A stretch of 64,000 bases of DNA, taken from contig NZ_CP049199.1 in the NCBI RefSeq assembly GCF_011045195.1, forward strand, positions 3,720,001-3,784,000. Reading direction: 5' to 3'. A program made the position numbers and the translations under genes. The stretch comes from Caulobacter soli (GTDB lineage Bacteria; Pseudomonadota; Alphaproteobacteria; Caulobacterales; Caulobacteraceae). Each line of letters starts with the position of its first letter. Position 1 is the stretch's first letter. The notes under the pieces are model-generated. The model was not told the DNA's origin and did no database searches. It worked only from the letters and a program-made list of their open reading frames with translations. Below are positions 9,096 to 16,780 of the stretch, piece by piece.

Positions 9096-9125
9096 GCGGT
9101 TCGGTCTTCGAGTTCATCATCCTGA

Positions 9126-9156
9126 GGGCGGGTCTTCGGACCCGCCCTTTTTCTTT
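9126..9156 (+). terminator. Rho-independent terminator of flagellin copy 1
   Basis: GGGCGGGTC-TTCG-GACCCGCCC forms a perfect 9-bp stem with a UUCG tetraloop, followed directly by TTTTTCTTT. It lies 30 bases after the stop codon, so the two flagellins are separate transcription units. Confidence 0.93.
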
Positions 9157-9239
9157 GCCCCGCGCCCAACAAGACTCGCCCCATCGAGCGGCCGGAACTA
9201 CCAGATGTTGTATTTTAAGGAACAGTCGGCCGCCCGACA

Positions 9240-9345
9240 GAGTCAACGGCAGATTAAGATTCGAACTCATGACTCTCGGCCAAAAGAACTCGATTCAAGC
9301 GACGACTTTCGTCGAATCGGAATGACTAACGAGGTGTTATCCACG
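9240..9345 (+). promoter_or_regulatory. GANTC-rich upstream region of flagellin copy 2
   Basis: The 370-base gap between the two flagellins holds five GANTC sites at 9240, 9258, 9271, 9292 and 9314, a dyad CGACGA-CTT-TCGTCG at 9302-9316, and a DnaA-like box TTATCCACG at 9337-9345. GANTC is the CcrM methylation site. In DNA of this base composition about one per 300 bp is expected by chance. No convincing sigma-54 or sigma-73 promoter could be placed. Confidence 0.55.
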
Positions 9346-9401
9346 TCGCGAAAATAGCTGCGACACTTTTACAATATCGAAAGCACGACGGTGGACACTG
9401 G

Positions 9402-9455
9402 CGGTGAGCAAAATGCTCCCGACCGTCAAAATGACGTCGGCAACCTTGAATGGGA
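9402..9455 (+). promoter_or_regulatory. Structured 5' leader of the second flagellin
   Basis: GAGCA-AAA-TGCTC (9406-9418) and the following GTCAAAATGACGTCGG and CCTTGAATGGGAA blocks repeat the copy-1 leader with only a handful of substitutions. The hairpin ends 47 bases before the ATG. Sequence upstream of the hairpin is unrelated between the copies, so the leader itself is under selection or was recently duplicated. Confidence 0.65.
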
Positions 9456-9465
9456 ACTCGCCGAA

Positions 9466-10287
9466 ATGGCTCTGAATAGCATCAACACGAACTCGGGCGC
9501 GATGATCGCCCTGCAGAACCTGAACGCTACGAATGCGGAACTGGGCACCGTCCAACAACGCATCAACACCGGCAAAAAGGTCGGTAGCGCCAAGGACAAC
9601 GGCGCGATCTGGGCTATCGCCAAGACGCAATCCTCGACCGCCAGCTCGCTGAACGCCGTGAAGGACTCGCTGCAACGCGGCCAGTCCACCATCGACGTGG
9701 CCCTGGCCGCTGGCGACACCGTCACCGACCTGCTCGGCAAGATGAAGGAAAAGGCGCTGGCCGCTTCCGACACCTCGCTGAACTCGGCCTCGTTCAACGC
9801 CCTGGTTTCGGACTTCAACAGCCTCCGCGACCAGATCACCAAGGCCGTTTCGAACGCCAAGTTCAACGGCGTCTCGATCGCCGACGGTTCGACCCAGAAG
9901 CTGGCCTTCCTGGCCAACGCCGACGGCAGCCAGTTCACGGTCGCCGCCAAGACCCTGTCGCTGGCCGGCCTGAAGCTGAGCTCGACGTCGTCGTTCTCGA
10001 CCGCCGCCGCCGCCAAGTCGATGATCGACCAAGTCAGCGTCGCCCTGGGCACCGCGACCAACAAGCTGGCCTCGCTGGGCACCAGCTCGACCGGCCTGGA
10101 CACCCACCTGACCTTCGTCGGCAAGCTGCAAGACAGCCTCGACGCCGGCGTGGGTAACCTGGTCGACGCCGACCTGGCCAAGGAAAGCGCCAAGCTGCAA
10201 TCGCTGCAAACCAAGCAGCAGCTGGGCATTCAGGCTCTGTCGATCGCGAACCAATCGACCTCGTCGATCCTGAGCCTGTTCCGCTAA
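9466..10287 (+). CDS. Flagellin (Caulobacter alpha-type), copy 2
   Basis: This is a second 273-residue flagellin, the same length as copy 1 and differing at roughly twenty positions. Most differences are in the first 60 residues ([20 protein letters not shown] against [20 protein letters not shown]). From about residue 60 to the end the proteins are nearly identical. I use ATG 9466, giving [13 protein letters not shown], which aligns with copy 1; the upstream in-frame extension covers the leader and is not coding. It belongs to the FljM/N/O class and ends in its own terminator. Confidence 0.95.
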   Translation: MALNSINTNSGAMIALQNLNATNAELGTVQQRINTGKKVGSAKDNGAIWAIAKTQSSTASSLNAVKDSLQRGQSTIDVALAAGDTVTDLLGKMKEKALAASDTSLNSASFNALVSDFNSLRDQITKAVSNAKFNGVSIADGSTQKLAFLANADGSQFTVAAKTLSLAGLKLSSTSSFSTAAAAKSMIDQVSVALGTATNKLASLGTSSTGLDTHLTFVGKLQDSLDAGVGNLVDADLAKESAKLQSLQTKQQLGIQALSIANQSTSSILSLFR

Positions 10288-10310
10288 GTACAGCGTACCG
10301 AGTAAGCGTA

Positions 10311-10344
10311 AGAAAGGGCGGGTCCTCGGACCCGCCCTTTTTCT
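10311..10344. terminator. Bidirectional terminator between flagellin 2 and the GNAT gene
   Basis: GGGCGGGTC-CTCG-GACCCGCCC (10316-10337) is preceded by AGAAA and followed by TTTTTCT, so it has a U-tract when read from the flagellin side and a short one from the other side. The stem sequence is the same as in the copy-1 terminator. It sits between two convergent genes and overlaps the last bases of the GNAT stop. Confidence 0.88.
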
Positions 10345-10900
10345 ATGGGGTCACGGCCGGCAGGGCCTTGCCCATCCGCACCAGCGGCACCTCGACCCCG
10401 CTGGAGGTCGGCGCGGTGAACCGCTGGATCTCGTGATAGCCGCAAGCCCGGTACAGCGGCTCGCCGGCCAGGGTTCCGGCCAGCTCGCAGCGCGTGAACC
10501 CCTCCCCGGCGGCCGCCGCCTCGCAAGCCTCCAGGATGATGCGCCCCACGCCTTTGCGGACGTGATCGGGGTGGGTGTACATCGCCCGCACCCTGGCCGC
10601 GTCGCGCGCCGGGTCCAGCAGGGCCGCGTCGCGTCCGGCCGAATGGTCGCCGCCGAACAGGGTGGCCCGCCGGCTCCAGCCGCCGCAGCCCGCCAACTGC
10701 CCGTCGTCCTCGACCACGAAATAGGTGCCGTCCGCGATCAATTGGCTGTCCAGCCCCATGACGTCGAACGAAGCCGCCACCTCGTCGGCCCTCAGGAACG
10801 GCTTGAGCAACTCGCCGATCGACGCGTTCATCAGGTCGCGCAGGGCGGGCAGGTCTTCGGGAACGGCGAGGCGAAGGGTCAAACTCACGGGCGGCTCCAT
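10343..10900 (-). CDS. GNAT-family N-acetyltransferase
   Basis: This 185-residue acetyl-CoA-dependent N-acetyltransferase has LRLAVPEDLPALRDLM at the N-terminus, the central VVEDDGQLAGCGGWS strand, the motif-A region VRAMYTHPDHVRKGVGRIIL (acetyl-CoA pyrophosphate loop R-K-G-V-G) and a C-terminal EPLYRACGYHE. The acceptor is unknown. I start at ATG 10900 because the 21 upstream residues are not GNAT-like. It is convergent with flagellin 2 and shares its terminator. Confidence 0.87.
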   Translation of the reverse strand: MEPPVSLTLRLAVPEDLPALRDLMNASIGELLKPFLRADEVAASFDVMGLDSQLIADGTYFVVEDDGQLAGCGGWSRRATLFGGDHSAGRDAALLDPARDAARVRAMYTHPDHVRKGVGRIILEACEAAAAGEGFTRCELAGTLAGEPLYRACGYHEIQRFTAPTSSGVEVPLVRMGKALPAVTP

Positions 10901-10994
10901 TGACGTCCCGCCAATCTGGCCACGCGCGCCGTCGTCGCCAAGACCGTCCGCCCAAGGAAACACGGGTTTTCGGCGTCGCTGAAAAAACTTCCAA

Positions 10995-11031
10995 TGACAA
11001 CGTTGTCACGAAACCAACCTTGCGCTATAGA
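10995..11031 (+). promoter_or_regulatory. Sigma-73-type promoter overlapped by a 14-bp perfect palindrome
   Basis: TTGTCAC (11003-11009) and GCTATAGA (11024-11031) are separated by 14 bases and fit the Caulobacter housekeeping pattern TTGACGS-N10-14-GCTANAWC. The palindrome TGACAACGTTGTCA (10995-11008) covers the -35 element. A central AACGTT is typical of LacI-family operators. Such an overlap would give repression. No LacI-family gene lies in the window. Confidence 0.6.
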
Positions 11032-11036
11032 GGTCT

Positions 11037-11108
11037 CAGCCCTTCTGGGCGTTTCCTCCTATGCGACTTTGGCCGTCTTCTTCTCCTGTGGAAGGCGGCC
11101 TTTCTTTT
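11037..11108 (+). ncRNA. Putative small regulatory RNA, about 72 nt
   Basis: A transcript starting 6-8 bases after the -10 element would contain a short hairpin GCCC-TTCT-GGGC (11039-11050), a single-stranded GTTTCCTCCTATGCGAC stretch with an anti-Shine-Dalgarno CCUCCU (11055-11060), and a terminator stem GGCCGTCTTC / GAAGGCGGCC (11071-11100, one G-U pair) followed by TTTCTTTT. The terminator loop also holds CUCC. No open reading frame or start with a ribosome site lies inside. The layout is that of a trans-acting sRNA that blocks ribosome binding sites. It could instead be an ortholog of a catalogued Caulobacter sRNA such as CrfA, which I cannot test here. Confidence 0.6.
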
Positions 11109-11124
11109 GCCCGCGGGTCTGGCC

Positions 11125-11340
11125 CTAGGCGCGCCGGCCGATCCGGGCGAACGCGCCCACCGCCTCGGCCGCGAACAGGCCGCTTCGCCAGGCGCTTTCG
11201 CGATCCGGCGCCTCGCCCTGGGCCGTGACCCGGGCGTCGAAATCCATCACCTGCCAGGTCCATTCGTCGTTGCCGGCGTGGATCACCACCGCGTAGTCGC
11301 GCACCTGCGTCTGGCTGAAGGGGATCTGGTCGAAAGACAT
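11125..11340 (-). CDS. Small conserved hypothetical protein
   Basis: This 71-residue acidic protein begins MSFDQIPFSQTQVRDYAVVI and ends FARIGRRA. I do not recognise a family. The fold looks like a small alpha/beta protein (VVIHAGNDEWTWQVMDFDAR). Codon use is like that of its neighbours, which supports a real gene. It converges on the putative small RNA and lies 109 bases beyond the start of the Rieske gene's 3' end on the same strand. Confidence 0.55.
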   Translation of the reverse strand: MSFDQIPFSQTQVRDYAVVIHAGNDEWTWQVMDFDARVTAQGEAPDRESAWRSGLFAAEAVGAFARIGRRA

Positions 11341-11449
11341 TGGTCGGCTCCCTGCTTTGCCAGAACAGGTCTAGGCGCGCGGGGTCGCCGCATCGTGGCG
11401 GCGGCTTCCACGGACGGCGAGCGCTCCATGGAGTTTTCGTGCAGACGGC

Positions 11450-11836
11450 TCAGACGGTGACGATCCGTCCATCCTCGACCCGCACCGGCCAGGGCGACAG
11501 CCGCGCCCCGACGCAAGGCCCGCCGACGCAGGCCCCGGTCTCCGGCTCGAACAGCGCCCCGTGCCAGGAGCAGGCGATCATCTGGCCATCCTCGGTCAGG
11601 TAACGGTCCAGCACCTGGGCCAGCGGCAGGCCGGCGTGCGGGCAGCGGTCGACATAGCCGAACGCCGCCTCGCCCTTGCGCACCACGAAGCCGTGGAAGC
11701 GCTTGTCGCCGATCTGCAGGACGTAGTTGCGCGCCCCCGGATCGGCGATCTGGTCGAGCGGGCCCAGCTTGACACCGGCCGGAGTCGTCCAGACCCGCCC
11801 GACGGCCGTTACCTCGGTCGCGGCCTCTTGGCTCAA
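11450..11836 (-). CDS. Rieske [2Fe-2S] ferredoxin-like protein
   Basis: This 128-residue protein has one Rieske domain. The cluster ligands are in CPHAGLPL (Cys-X-His) and CSWHGALFEPETGACVGGPC (Cys-X2-His), with the expected spacing. No transmembrane segment is present, so it is a soluble ferredoxin rather than a cytochrome bc1 subunit. The first usable start is TTG 11836, which overlaps the TGA of the fah gene (TTGA). That makes it the last gene of the homogentisate operon. Its redox partner there is not known; none of the visible tyrosine-pathway enzymes needs a ferredoxin. Confidence 0.85.
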   Translation of the reverse strand: MSQEAATEVTAVGRVWTTPAGVKLGPLDQIADPGARNYVLQIGDKRFHGFVVRKGEAAFGYVDRCPHAGLPLAQVLDRYLTEDGQMIACSWHGALFEPETGACVGGPCVGARLSPWPVRVEDGRIVTV

Positions 11837-12840
11837 ATGCGCTCGACCGTCTGTTCGATGGCGCCGAAGATCGAGTGACCCTTGGCGTCGTGCATCTCGA
11901 TGCGGACCGTGTCGTCGCCCATCAGGAACGGCGTCTTGGCCGCGCCGCCCAAGATGGTCTCGACGGTGCGCAGCTCGGCCAGGCACGAATAACCCAGACC
12001 GCCGTCGGCGATGGACTTGCCGGGCCCGCCGTCGGCGCCCCGGTTGCTGACCGTGCCCGAGCCCACGATGGTGCCCGCCGCCAGGGCGCGGGTCTTGGCG
12101 GCATGGGCCACCAAGGTCCCGAAATCGAAGGTCATGTCGACGCCGGCGTCGGCCTTGCCGAAGTCCTCGCCGTTCAGGGTGACCAGCAGCTTGCCGTGCA
12201 GCTTGCCGTCCTTCCAGGCCTCGCCCAGCAGGGCCGGCGTCACCGCCACGGGCGAGAAGGCGCTAGCCGGCTTGGATTGGACGAAGCCGAAGCCCTTGGC
12301 CAGCTCGGCTGGGATCAGGTTGCGCAGGGAAACGTCATTGCACAGCATGACAAGCTGGATGGCCGCCAAGGCTTCCTCGCGGGTCGCGCCCAGCGGCACG
12401 TCGCCGACGATCACCGCCACCTCGCCCTCCAGGTCGCAGCCCCAGGCGGAGTCGGCCAGCGGAATGGTGTCGCGCGGGCTCAGGAACCCGTCCGACGCGC
12501 CCTGGTACATCAAGGGATCGGTCCAGAAAGTTTCGGGCATCTCGGCGCCGCGCGCCTGCCGCACCAGCTGCACGTGGTTCACATAGGCCGAACCGTCGAC
12601 CCACTGATAGGCGCGGGGCAGCGGGCTGGCCGCCTCATGCTCGTGGAAACGCTCCAGCGGCACGCCTTCGTGCTCGACGCTCTCGGCCAGCGCCTTGAGC
12701 ATCGGTCCGCAACGCTCCCAGTCGTCGAGGGCGGCTTGCAGGGTCGGAGCGATCGTTCCGGCGTCGGTGTACCAAGCCAGGTCGTTGGAGACCACCACCA
12801 GCCGGCCGTCGCGGCCGCCCTTCAGAGACGCGAGCTTCAT
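11833..12840 (-). CDS. Fumarylacetoacetate hydrolase family protein
   Basis: This enzyme splits fumarylacetoacetate into fumarate and acetoacetate, the last step of tyrosine breakdown. The 335-residue product begins MKLASLKGGRDGRLVVVSND, the bacterial FAH type. The metal-binding and catalytic region contains WGCDLEGEVAVIVG (acidic ligands) and the lysine in GFGFVQSKPASAFSPVAVTP. The C-terminal GTIVGSGTVSNRG segment is typical. It lies 24 bases downstream of hmgA and overlaps the Rieske gene, so the cluster is one operon. Confidence 0.92.
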   Translation of the reverse strand: MKLASLKGGRDGRLVVVSNDLAWYTDAGTIAPTLQAALDDWERCGPMLKALAESVEHEGVPLERFHEHEAASPLPRAYQWVDGSAYVNHVQLVRQARGAEMPETFWTDPLMYQGASDGFLSPRDTIPLADSAWGCDLEGEVAVIVGDVPLGATREEALAAIQLVMLCNDVSLRNLIPAELAKGFGFVQSKPASAFSPVAVTPALLGEAWKDGKLHGKLLVTLNGEDFGKADAGVDMTFDFGTLVAHAAKTRALAAGTIVGSGTVSNRGADGGPGKSIADGGLGYSCLAELRTVETILGGAAKTPFLMGDDTVRIEMHDAKGHSIFGAIEQTVERI

Positions 12841-12864
12841 GGGCGCTTCCTCTTCGTTTCGTTG

Positions 12865-14154
12865 TTAGGGCAGCCGGGCTTTGGGGAAGCCCGTCCAGCA
12901 CGCGTCATAGTCGGCCTGAAGCGCCGAAGTCTCCAGAGCGTATTTCGTCGGGCGGATCACCCAGCGGCTTTCGAACATGAAGGCCATGGTCCCGTCGATC
13001 TTGTGCGGCTTCAGATCCGCCTCGGTCGCGCCCTTGTGGCTGGCCACATCTGGGCCGTGGTCGCTCATCATGTTGTGCAGACTGGCGCCGCCGGGCGAGA
13101 AGCCGCCGGCCTTGGCGTCGTAGGCGCCGTGCACCAGCCCCATGAACTCGCTCATCACGTTGCGATGGAACCAGGGCGGGCGGAAGGTGTGCTCGGCCAC
13201 CATCCAGCGCGGCGGGAAGATCACGAAGTCGACATTGGCCGTGCCCGGGATCTCGCTGGGCGCGGTCAGGACGGTGAAGATCGACGGGTCGGGATGGTCG
13301 AAGCTGACCGTGTTGATCGTGTTGAACCGCGCCAGGTCGTATTTGTAGGGCGCGAGATTGCCGTGCCAGGCGACAACATCGAGCGGGCTGTGGTCCCAGG
13401 TCCCGGCCCACAGGCCGCCCTGGAACTTCTGGATCACCTCGGTGGGCTTCTCCAGGTCCTCGAAGGCGGCGACGGGCGCCAGGAAGTCGCGGCTGTTGGC
13501 CAGGCCGTTCGAGCCGATCGGCCCCAGATCCGGCAGCTTGAACGCCGCGCCGTAGTTTTCACAGACATAGCCGCGCACCGGACCGGCCAGCTCGACGCGG
13601 AAGCGAACCCCGCGCGGGATCACCACGATCTCGCCCGGCGCGACGTCCAGGCGGCCGAACTCGGTGACCAGGTGCAGCTCGCCCTGCTGGGGCACGATCA
13701 ACAGCTCGCCGTCGGCGTTCTGGAACACCCGGTCGATCATCGAGCGGTTGGCCAGATACAGGTGCGCGGCCATGCCGGACTGGGTGGCCACGTCGCCGTT
13801 GCCGCCGATCGTCACCAGGCCGTCGACGAAGTCGGTGGGCTGGTCCGAAACCGCCATCGGGTCCCAGCGCAGGCGGTTGGGCGTAGGCGCCGCCGCGTCG
13901 AACGGGCTGCTCTTCAGGCGCTCCTGAACGTAGGGCGCATAGGGTCCGTGACCGGCGCTGGGCCGCAGACGGTAGAGCCAGCTGCGTCGGTTCTCGTGGC
14001 GCGGCGCGGTGAAGGCCGTGCCCGACAGCTGCTCGGCATAGAGGCCGTACGGCGGCGTCTGCGGCGAGTTCTGCCCGACCGGTAGGGCGCCGGGGACGGC
14101 CTCGGTGCTGAAGTGGTTGCCGAAGCCGGACTGGTAGGTGAGCGCGTCGGTCAT
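12865..14154 (-). CDS. hmgA: Homogentisate 1,2-dioxygenase
   Basis: HmgA opens the ring of homogentisate with Fe(II) and O2 to maleylacetoacetate. The 429-residue product starts [20 protein letters not shown], the family's diagnostic N-terminus. The cupin core includes [20 protein letters not shown], with the iron ligands His and Glu in the following [10 protein letters not shown], and [18 protein letters not shown] 14154 is chosen because the long upstream frame runs through a repeat element (see 14189-14275). It is cotranscribed with the fah gene. Confidence 0.95.
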   Translation of the reverse strand: MTDALTYQSGFGNHFSTEAVPGALPVGQNSPQTPPYGLYAEQLSGTAFTAPRHENRRSWLYRLRPSAGHGPYAPYVQERLKSSPFDAAAPTPNRLRWDPMAVSDQPTDFVDGLVTIGGNGDVATQSGMAAHLYLANRSMIDRVFQNADGELLIVPQQGELHLVTEFGRLDVAPGEIVVIPRGVRFRVELAGPVRGYVCENYGAAFKLPDLGPIGSNGLANSRDFLAPVAAFEDLEKPTEVIQKFQGGLWAGTWDHSPLDVVAWHGNLAPYKYDLARFNTINTVSFDHPDPSIFTVLTAPSEIPGTANVDFVIFPPRWMVAEHTFRPPWFHRNVMSEFMGLVHGAYDAKAGGFSPGGASLHNMMSDHGPDVASHKGATEADLKPHKIDGTMAFMFESRWVIRPTKYALETSALQADYDACWTGFPKARLP

Positions 14155-14188
14155 GCGGATCGGGTTCTCATGCGTGTCCTCCCCACCG

Positions 14189-14275
14189 CCGTCTTCCCGG
14201 TGAAGGCCGGGATCCAGATTCATCCGGAGCGTCTCGTGGGTTTCACCTGGGTCCCGGCCTTCGCCGGGAAGACGG
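14189..14275. repeat. Inverted repeat of the [17 protein letters not shown] class
   Basis: Two 29-base arms (14189-14217 and 14247-14275) are reverse complements at 27 of 29 positions, with a 29-base loop. One frame reads [11 protein letters not shown], a peptide often wrongly annotated in alphaproteobacterial genomes. The element fills the hppD-hmgA gap and would form a strong hairpin in the operon mRNA. Confidence 0.82.
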
Positions 14276-14318
14276 AAGAGAGGAGGCACTAAACCCCCTC
14301 CCCCGTCGCTCGGGAAGC

Positions 14319-15380
14319 CTAAGCCTCGACCGTGATCACGCCGCGGCGGATCTGGTCCAGCTCGATGCTTTCGAACAGGGCCTGGAAGTTGCCGTTGCCG
14401 AAGCCTTCGTTGCCCTTGCGCTGGATGATCTCGAAGAAGATCGGGCCGAACAGGTTCTCGGTGAAGATCTGCAGCAGCAGGCCTTCCTCGCCGACATTGC
14501 CGTCCAGCAGGATGCGGTTCTTGCGCAGACGCTCGGTGTCCTCGCCGTGGCCGGGCACGCGTTTGTCGACCAGCTCGTAATAGGTCTCGATGGTGTCCTG
14601 CAGCTTGACGCCCCGGGCGCGCAGCTTTTCGACGGTCTCGTAGATGTCGGGCGTAGTCAGAGCCAGGTGCTGGATGCCCTCGCCGTTGTACTGGCGGATG
14701 AACTCCTCGATCTGGCTCTTGTCGTCCTGGCTCTCGTTGAGCGGGATGCGGATGGCCTTGTCGGGGGCGATCATCGCCTGGCTGAACAGGCCCGTGGCCT
14801 GGCCCTTGATGTCGAAATACTTCTGCTCCTCGAAGCCGAAGACGTCGCGATAGAAGGTCGACCAGGTGCGCATCTGGCCGCGCTTGACGTTGTGGGTCAG
14901 GTGATCCAGCAGGTCGAGGCCGACATTGTTGGCCGCTTCGGCCTCGGCGGCGCCGGGCACGGCGGTCCAGGTGGCGAACACCGCCTCGGGGCCTTCGACC
15001 AGGTACAGCATCGAGCCGCCGATGCCTTCCAGCACCCGGGCGGTCTCGCCCAGCACCGTCTTGCTCGCATCAGCCGCCACGGCGCCGCGCTTCAGGGCCT
15101 CGGCATAGGCGGCTTCCACGTCGGCGACACCGAAGGCCATGCCGTTGGCCGAGGGACCGTGGGCGGCGCGGAACTCGGCCACCTGGCCGGTCGGCTCGTC
15201 ATTGACCAGCAGGTTGATGCGACCCTGCTTGTAGCGGGTCACGGCCTTGGTCGGATGGGTCGAGGCGGGCACGAAGCCCAGCTGCTCGAACAGCGCCTTC
15301 ATGGCGTCCGGTTCGGGGCTGGTGAACTCGACGAAGGCGAAGCCGTCGAGGCCGAGAGGGTTTTCAGCGGTCGTGGTCAT
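14319..15380 (-). CDS. hppD: 4-Hydroxyphenylpyruvate dioxygenase
   Basis: HppD converts 4-hydroxyphenylpyruvate to homogentisate with Fe(II). The 353-residue length is standard. Both vicinal-oxygen-chelate domains are present. The C-terminal one carries the iron triad: His160 in LLDHLTHNV, His238 in [10 protein letters not shown] and Glu317 in [12 protein letters not shown]. The C-terminus [20 protein letters not shown] is diagnostic. Start ATG 15380 follows the hisC-like gene by 19 bases. It feeds hmgA directly downstream. Confidence 0.96.
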   Translation of the reverse strand: MTTTAENPLGLDGFAFVEFTSPEPDAMKALFEQLGFVPASTHPTKAVTRYKQGRINLLVNDEPTGQVAEFRAAHGPSANGMAFGVADVEAAYAEALKRGAVAADASKTVLGETARVLEGIGGSMLYLVEGPEAVFATWTAVPGAAEAEAANNVGLDLLDHLTHNVKRGQMRTWSTFYRDVFGFEEQKYFDIKGQATGLFSQAMIAPDKAIRIPLNESQDDKSQIEEFIRQYNGEGIQHLALTTPDIYETVEKLRARGVKLQDTIETYYELVDKRVPGHGEDTERLRKNRILLDGNVGEEGLLLQIFTENLFGPIFFEIIQRKGNEGFGNGNFQALFESIELDQIRRGVITVEA

Positions 15381-15399
15381 GGGAACGGGCTCCGAAGGG

Positions 15400-16521
15400 T
15401 CAGAGAGCAAGAGCGGCCGGCAGGGCGGCGATCAGGCGGTCGTTGTCGGCGGGACGGCCGATGGTGATCCGCACCCAGCCGCCGGGCACGGGCGTGGGAC
15501 GAACGATGAGACCTTCCTTCAGCAAACGCGCGGCGGTCGCTTCGGCGCCGGCCGGGCTACGCAGGAAGACGAAATTGGCGGCGCTGGCGGTGCGCTCCAC
15601 GCCCATGGCGTCCAGCACGGCCTCGACCCGGCCGCGCTCGGCGATGGTCAGGGCCACGGTGCATTCCAGGTGCTCGGTGTCGTTCCAGGCGGCCAGGGCG
15701 GCGGCCTGGCTGATGGCGGTGACGTTGAACGGCGGGCGGATGCGGTCCAGATAGCCGACCAGCTCGGCCGACGAGCAGATCCCATAGCCCACCCGCATGC
15801 CGGCCAGGCCGTAGGCCTTGGAGAAGGTGCGGCCCGACACCCAGGTCCCGCCCCATTCGTTCAGCGCGCCCAGCACGTCCAGTTCCAGGCAGTATTCGCG
15901 ATAGGCCTCGTCGACGAAGACCACGGTCGAGCGCGGCGTGACGGCCAGGATGTCGACCAGCTGGCCTTGCGTCATGGCGTTGCCGGTCGGGTTGTTGGGG
16001 GTGCACAGCACCAGCAGCTTGGGCCCTTTGGCGGCCTCGGCCTTGAAGGCCTCGACGTCGAGGTCGAAGCCCGGCAGGCGCGGCACGTCGATGAACCGGG
16101 CCTCGGCGCAGCCGCCGAAGATGCCGTAGGCCGGGAAGGTCGGCGAGGACAGCAGCACGCTGTCGCCCGGATGCAGCACGGCGCGGAACAGATAGTCGAT
16201 TAGGGCCTCGGAGCCCGGGGTCATGACGATGCGGGCCGGATCCACCGCCAGCCGCTCGCCGATCGCGGCGCGCAGGGTCTCGCAATAGGGGTCGGGATAG
16301 ATCTCCGCGCTGGCCAGGGCCTCCTGCACGGCGTCGGCGACCTTGGGGCTGCAGCCCAGCAGGTTCTCGTTGCTGGCCAGCTTGGACAGGTCGGCGCGGC
16401 CGGCCAGACGACCGGCCTCGGCCAGGGTCATGCCGGCCTTGTAGGCGCTGACGCCTTCCAGGGCGGGACGCACCGGCGAGACCACGGCGGGCGACAGGGA
16501 CTTTTGATCGACAACCAGCAT
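15400..16521 (-). CDS. HisC-type PLP aminotransferase, probably aromatic amino acid aminotransferase
   Basis: This fold-type I PLP aminotransferase of 373 residues has LSKLASNENLLGCSPKV at the N-terminus, the CTPNNPTGN motif, FVDEAYREY and the PLP lysine in RTFSKAYGLAGMRVGYG. By sequence it is a HisC-like histidinol-phosphate aminotransferase. Its position as the first gene of the hppD-hmgA-fah operon argues that it deaminates tyrosine (or phenylalanine) to feed HppD (inference from context). Members of this family often act on aromatic amino acids. A true HisC would sit with other his genes, which are absent here. Confidence 0.87.
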   Translation of the reverse strand: MLVVDQKSLSPAVVSPVRPALEGVSAYKAGMTLAEAGRLAGRADLSKLASNENLLGCSPKVADAVQEALASAEIYPDPYCETLRAAIGERLAVDPARIVMTPGSEALIDYLFRAVLHPGDSVLLSSPTFPAYGIFGGCAEARFIDVPRLPGFDLDVEAFKAEAAKGPKLLVLCTPNNPTGNAMTQGQLVDILAVTPRSTVVFVDEAYREYCLELDVLGALNEWGGTWVSGRTFSKAYGLAGMRVGYGICSSAELVGYLDRIRPPFNVTAISQAAALAAWNDTEHLECTVALTIAERGRVEAVLDAMGVERTASAANFVFLRSPAGAEATAARLLKEGLIVRPTPVPGGWVRITIGRPADNDRLIAALPAALAL

Positions 16522-16576
16522 GCGCCGCGCTCCGGTGAAGGGGTACGGCGGCAGGATAGGGCCTAGCTGGCGGCGA

Positions 16577-16610
16577 TATGTGGCTATGATGACCTACATC
16601 TATCCACATA
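16577..16610. promoter_or_regulatory. Inverted repeat upstream of the tyrosine operon
   Basis: TATGTGG (16577-16583) and CCACATA (16604-16610) form a 7-bp dyad with 20 bases between, 56 bases upstream of the operon's first ATG. It is a candidate operator for a regulator such as the Lrp protein at 18661-19131, though no data link them. The right arm also holds a DnaA-like CTATCCACA. Confidence 0.4.
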
Positions 16611-16710
16611 CGGTCATTTTATGCCGATATCTCTCGCCACACTGGCCTTTCGCGACGCCCATTGGAGACATCCCCCTGAGCGCGCCACCAGCCCGCGCCT
16701 TTCTTAGACC

Positions 16711-16732
16711 CCCTCTCCCGGAGGGGAGAGGG
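16711..16732. repeat. Short GC-rich hairpin in the hisC-like/tetR gap
   Basis: CCCTCTCCC-GGAG-GGGAGAGGG forms a perfect 9-bp stem followed by TTT. It is of the CCCTCTC type seen in several other gaps of this window (25195, 21672). It could act as a terminator for plus-strand readthrough, but no gene is known to need it. Confidence 0.55.
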
Positions 16733-16780
16733 TTTAGGAACCCGCTCTGCGCCACCCTTGCCCTCAGCTCCAAACCTCTT

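Noticed and set aside
11875..14085. 736-codon plus-strand open frame across fah and hmgA
   Set aside because: It is antisense to two well-supported enzymes, has His/Gln/Arg/Gly-rich low-complexity translation and no domain; a shadow of high GC.
14155..14289. N-terminal extension of hmgA ([11 protein letters not shown]...)
   Set aside because: It comes from an inverted-repeat element; the conserved protein begins at ATG 14154.
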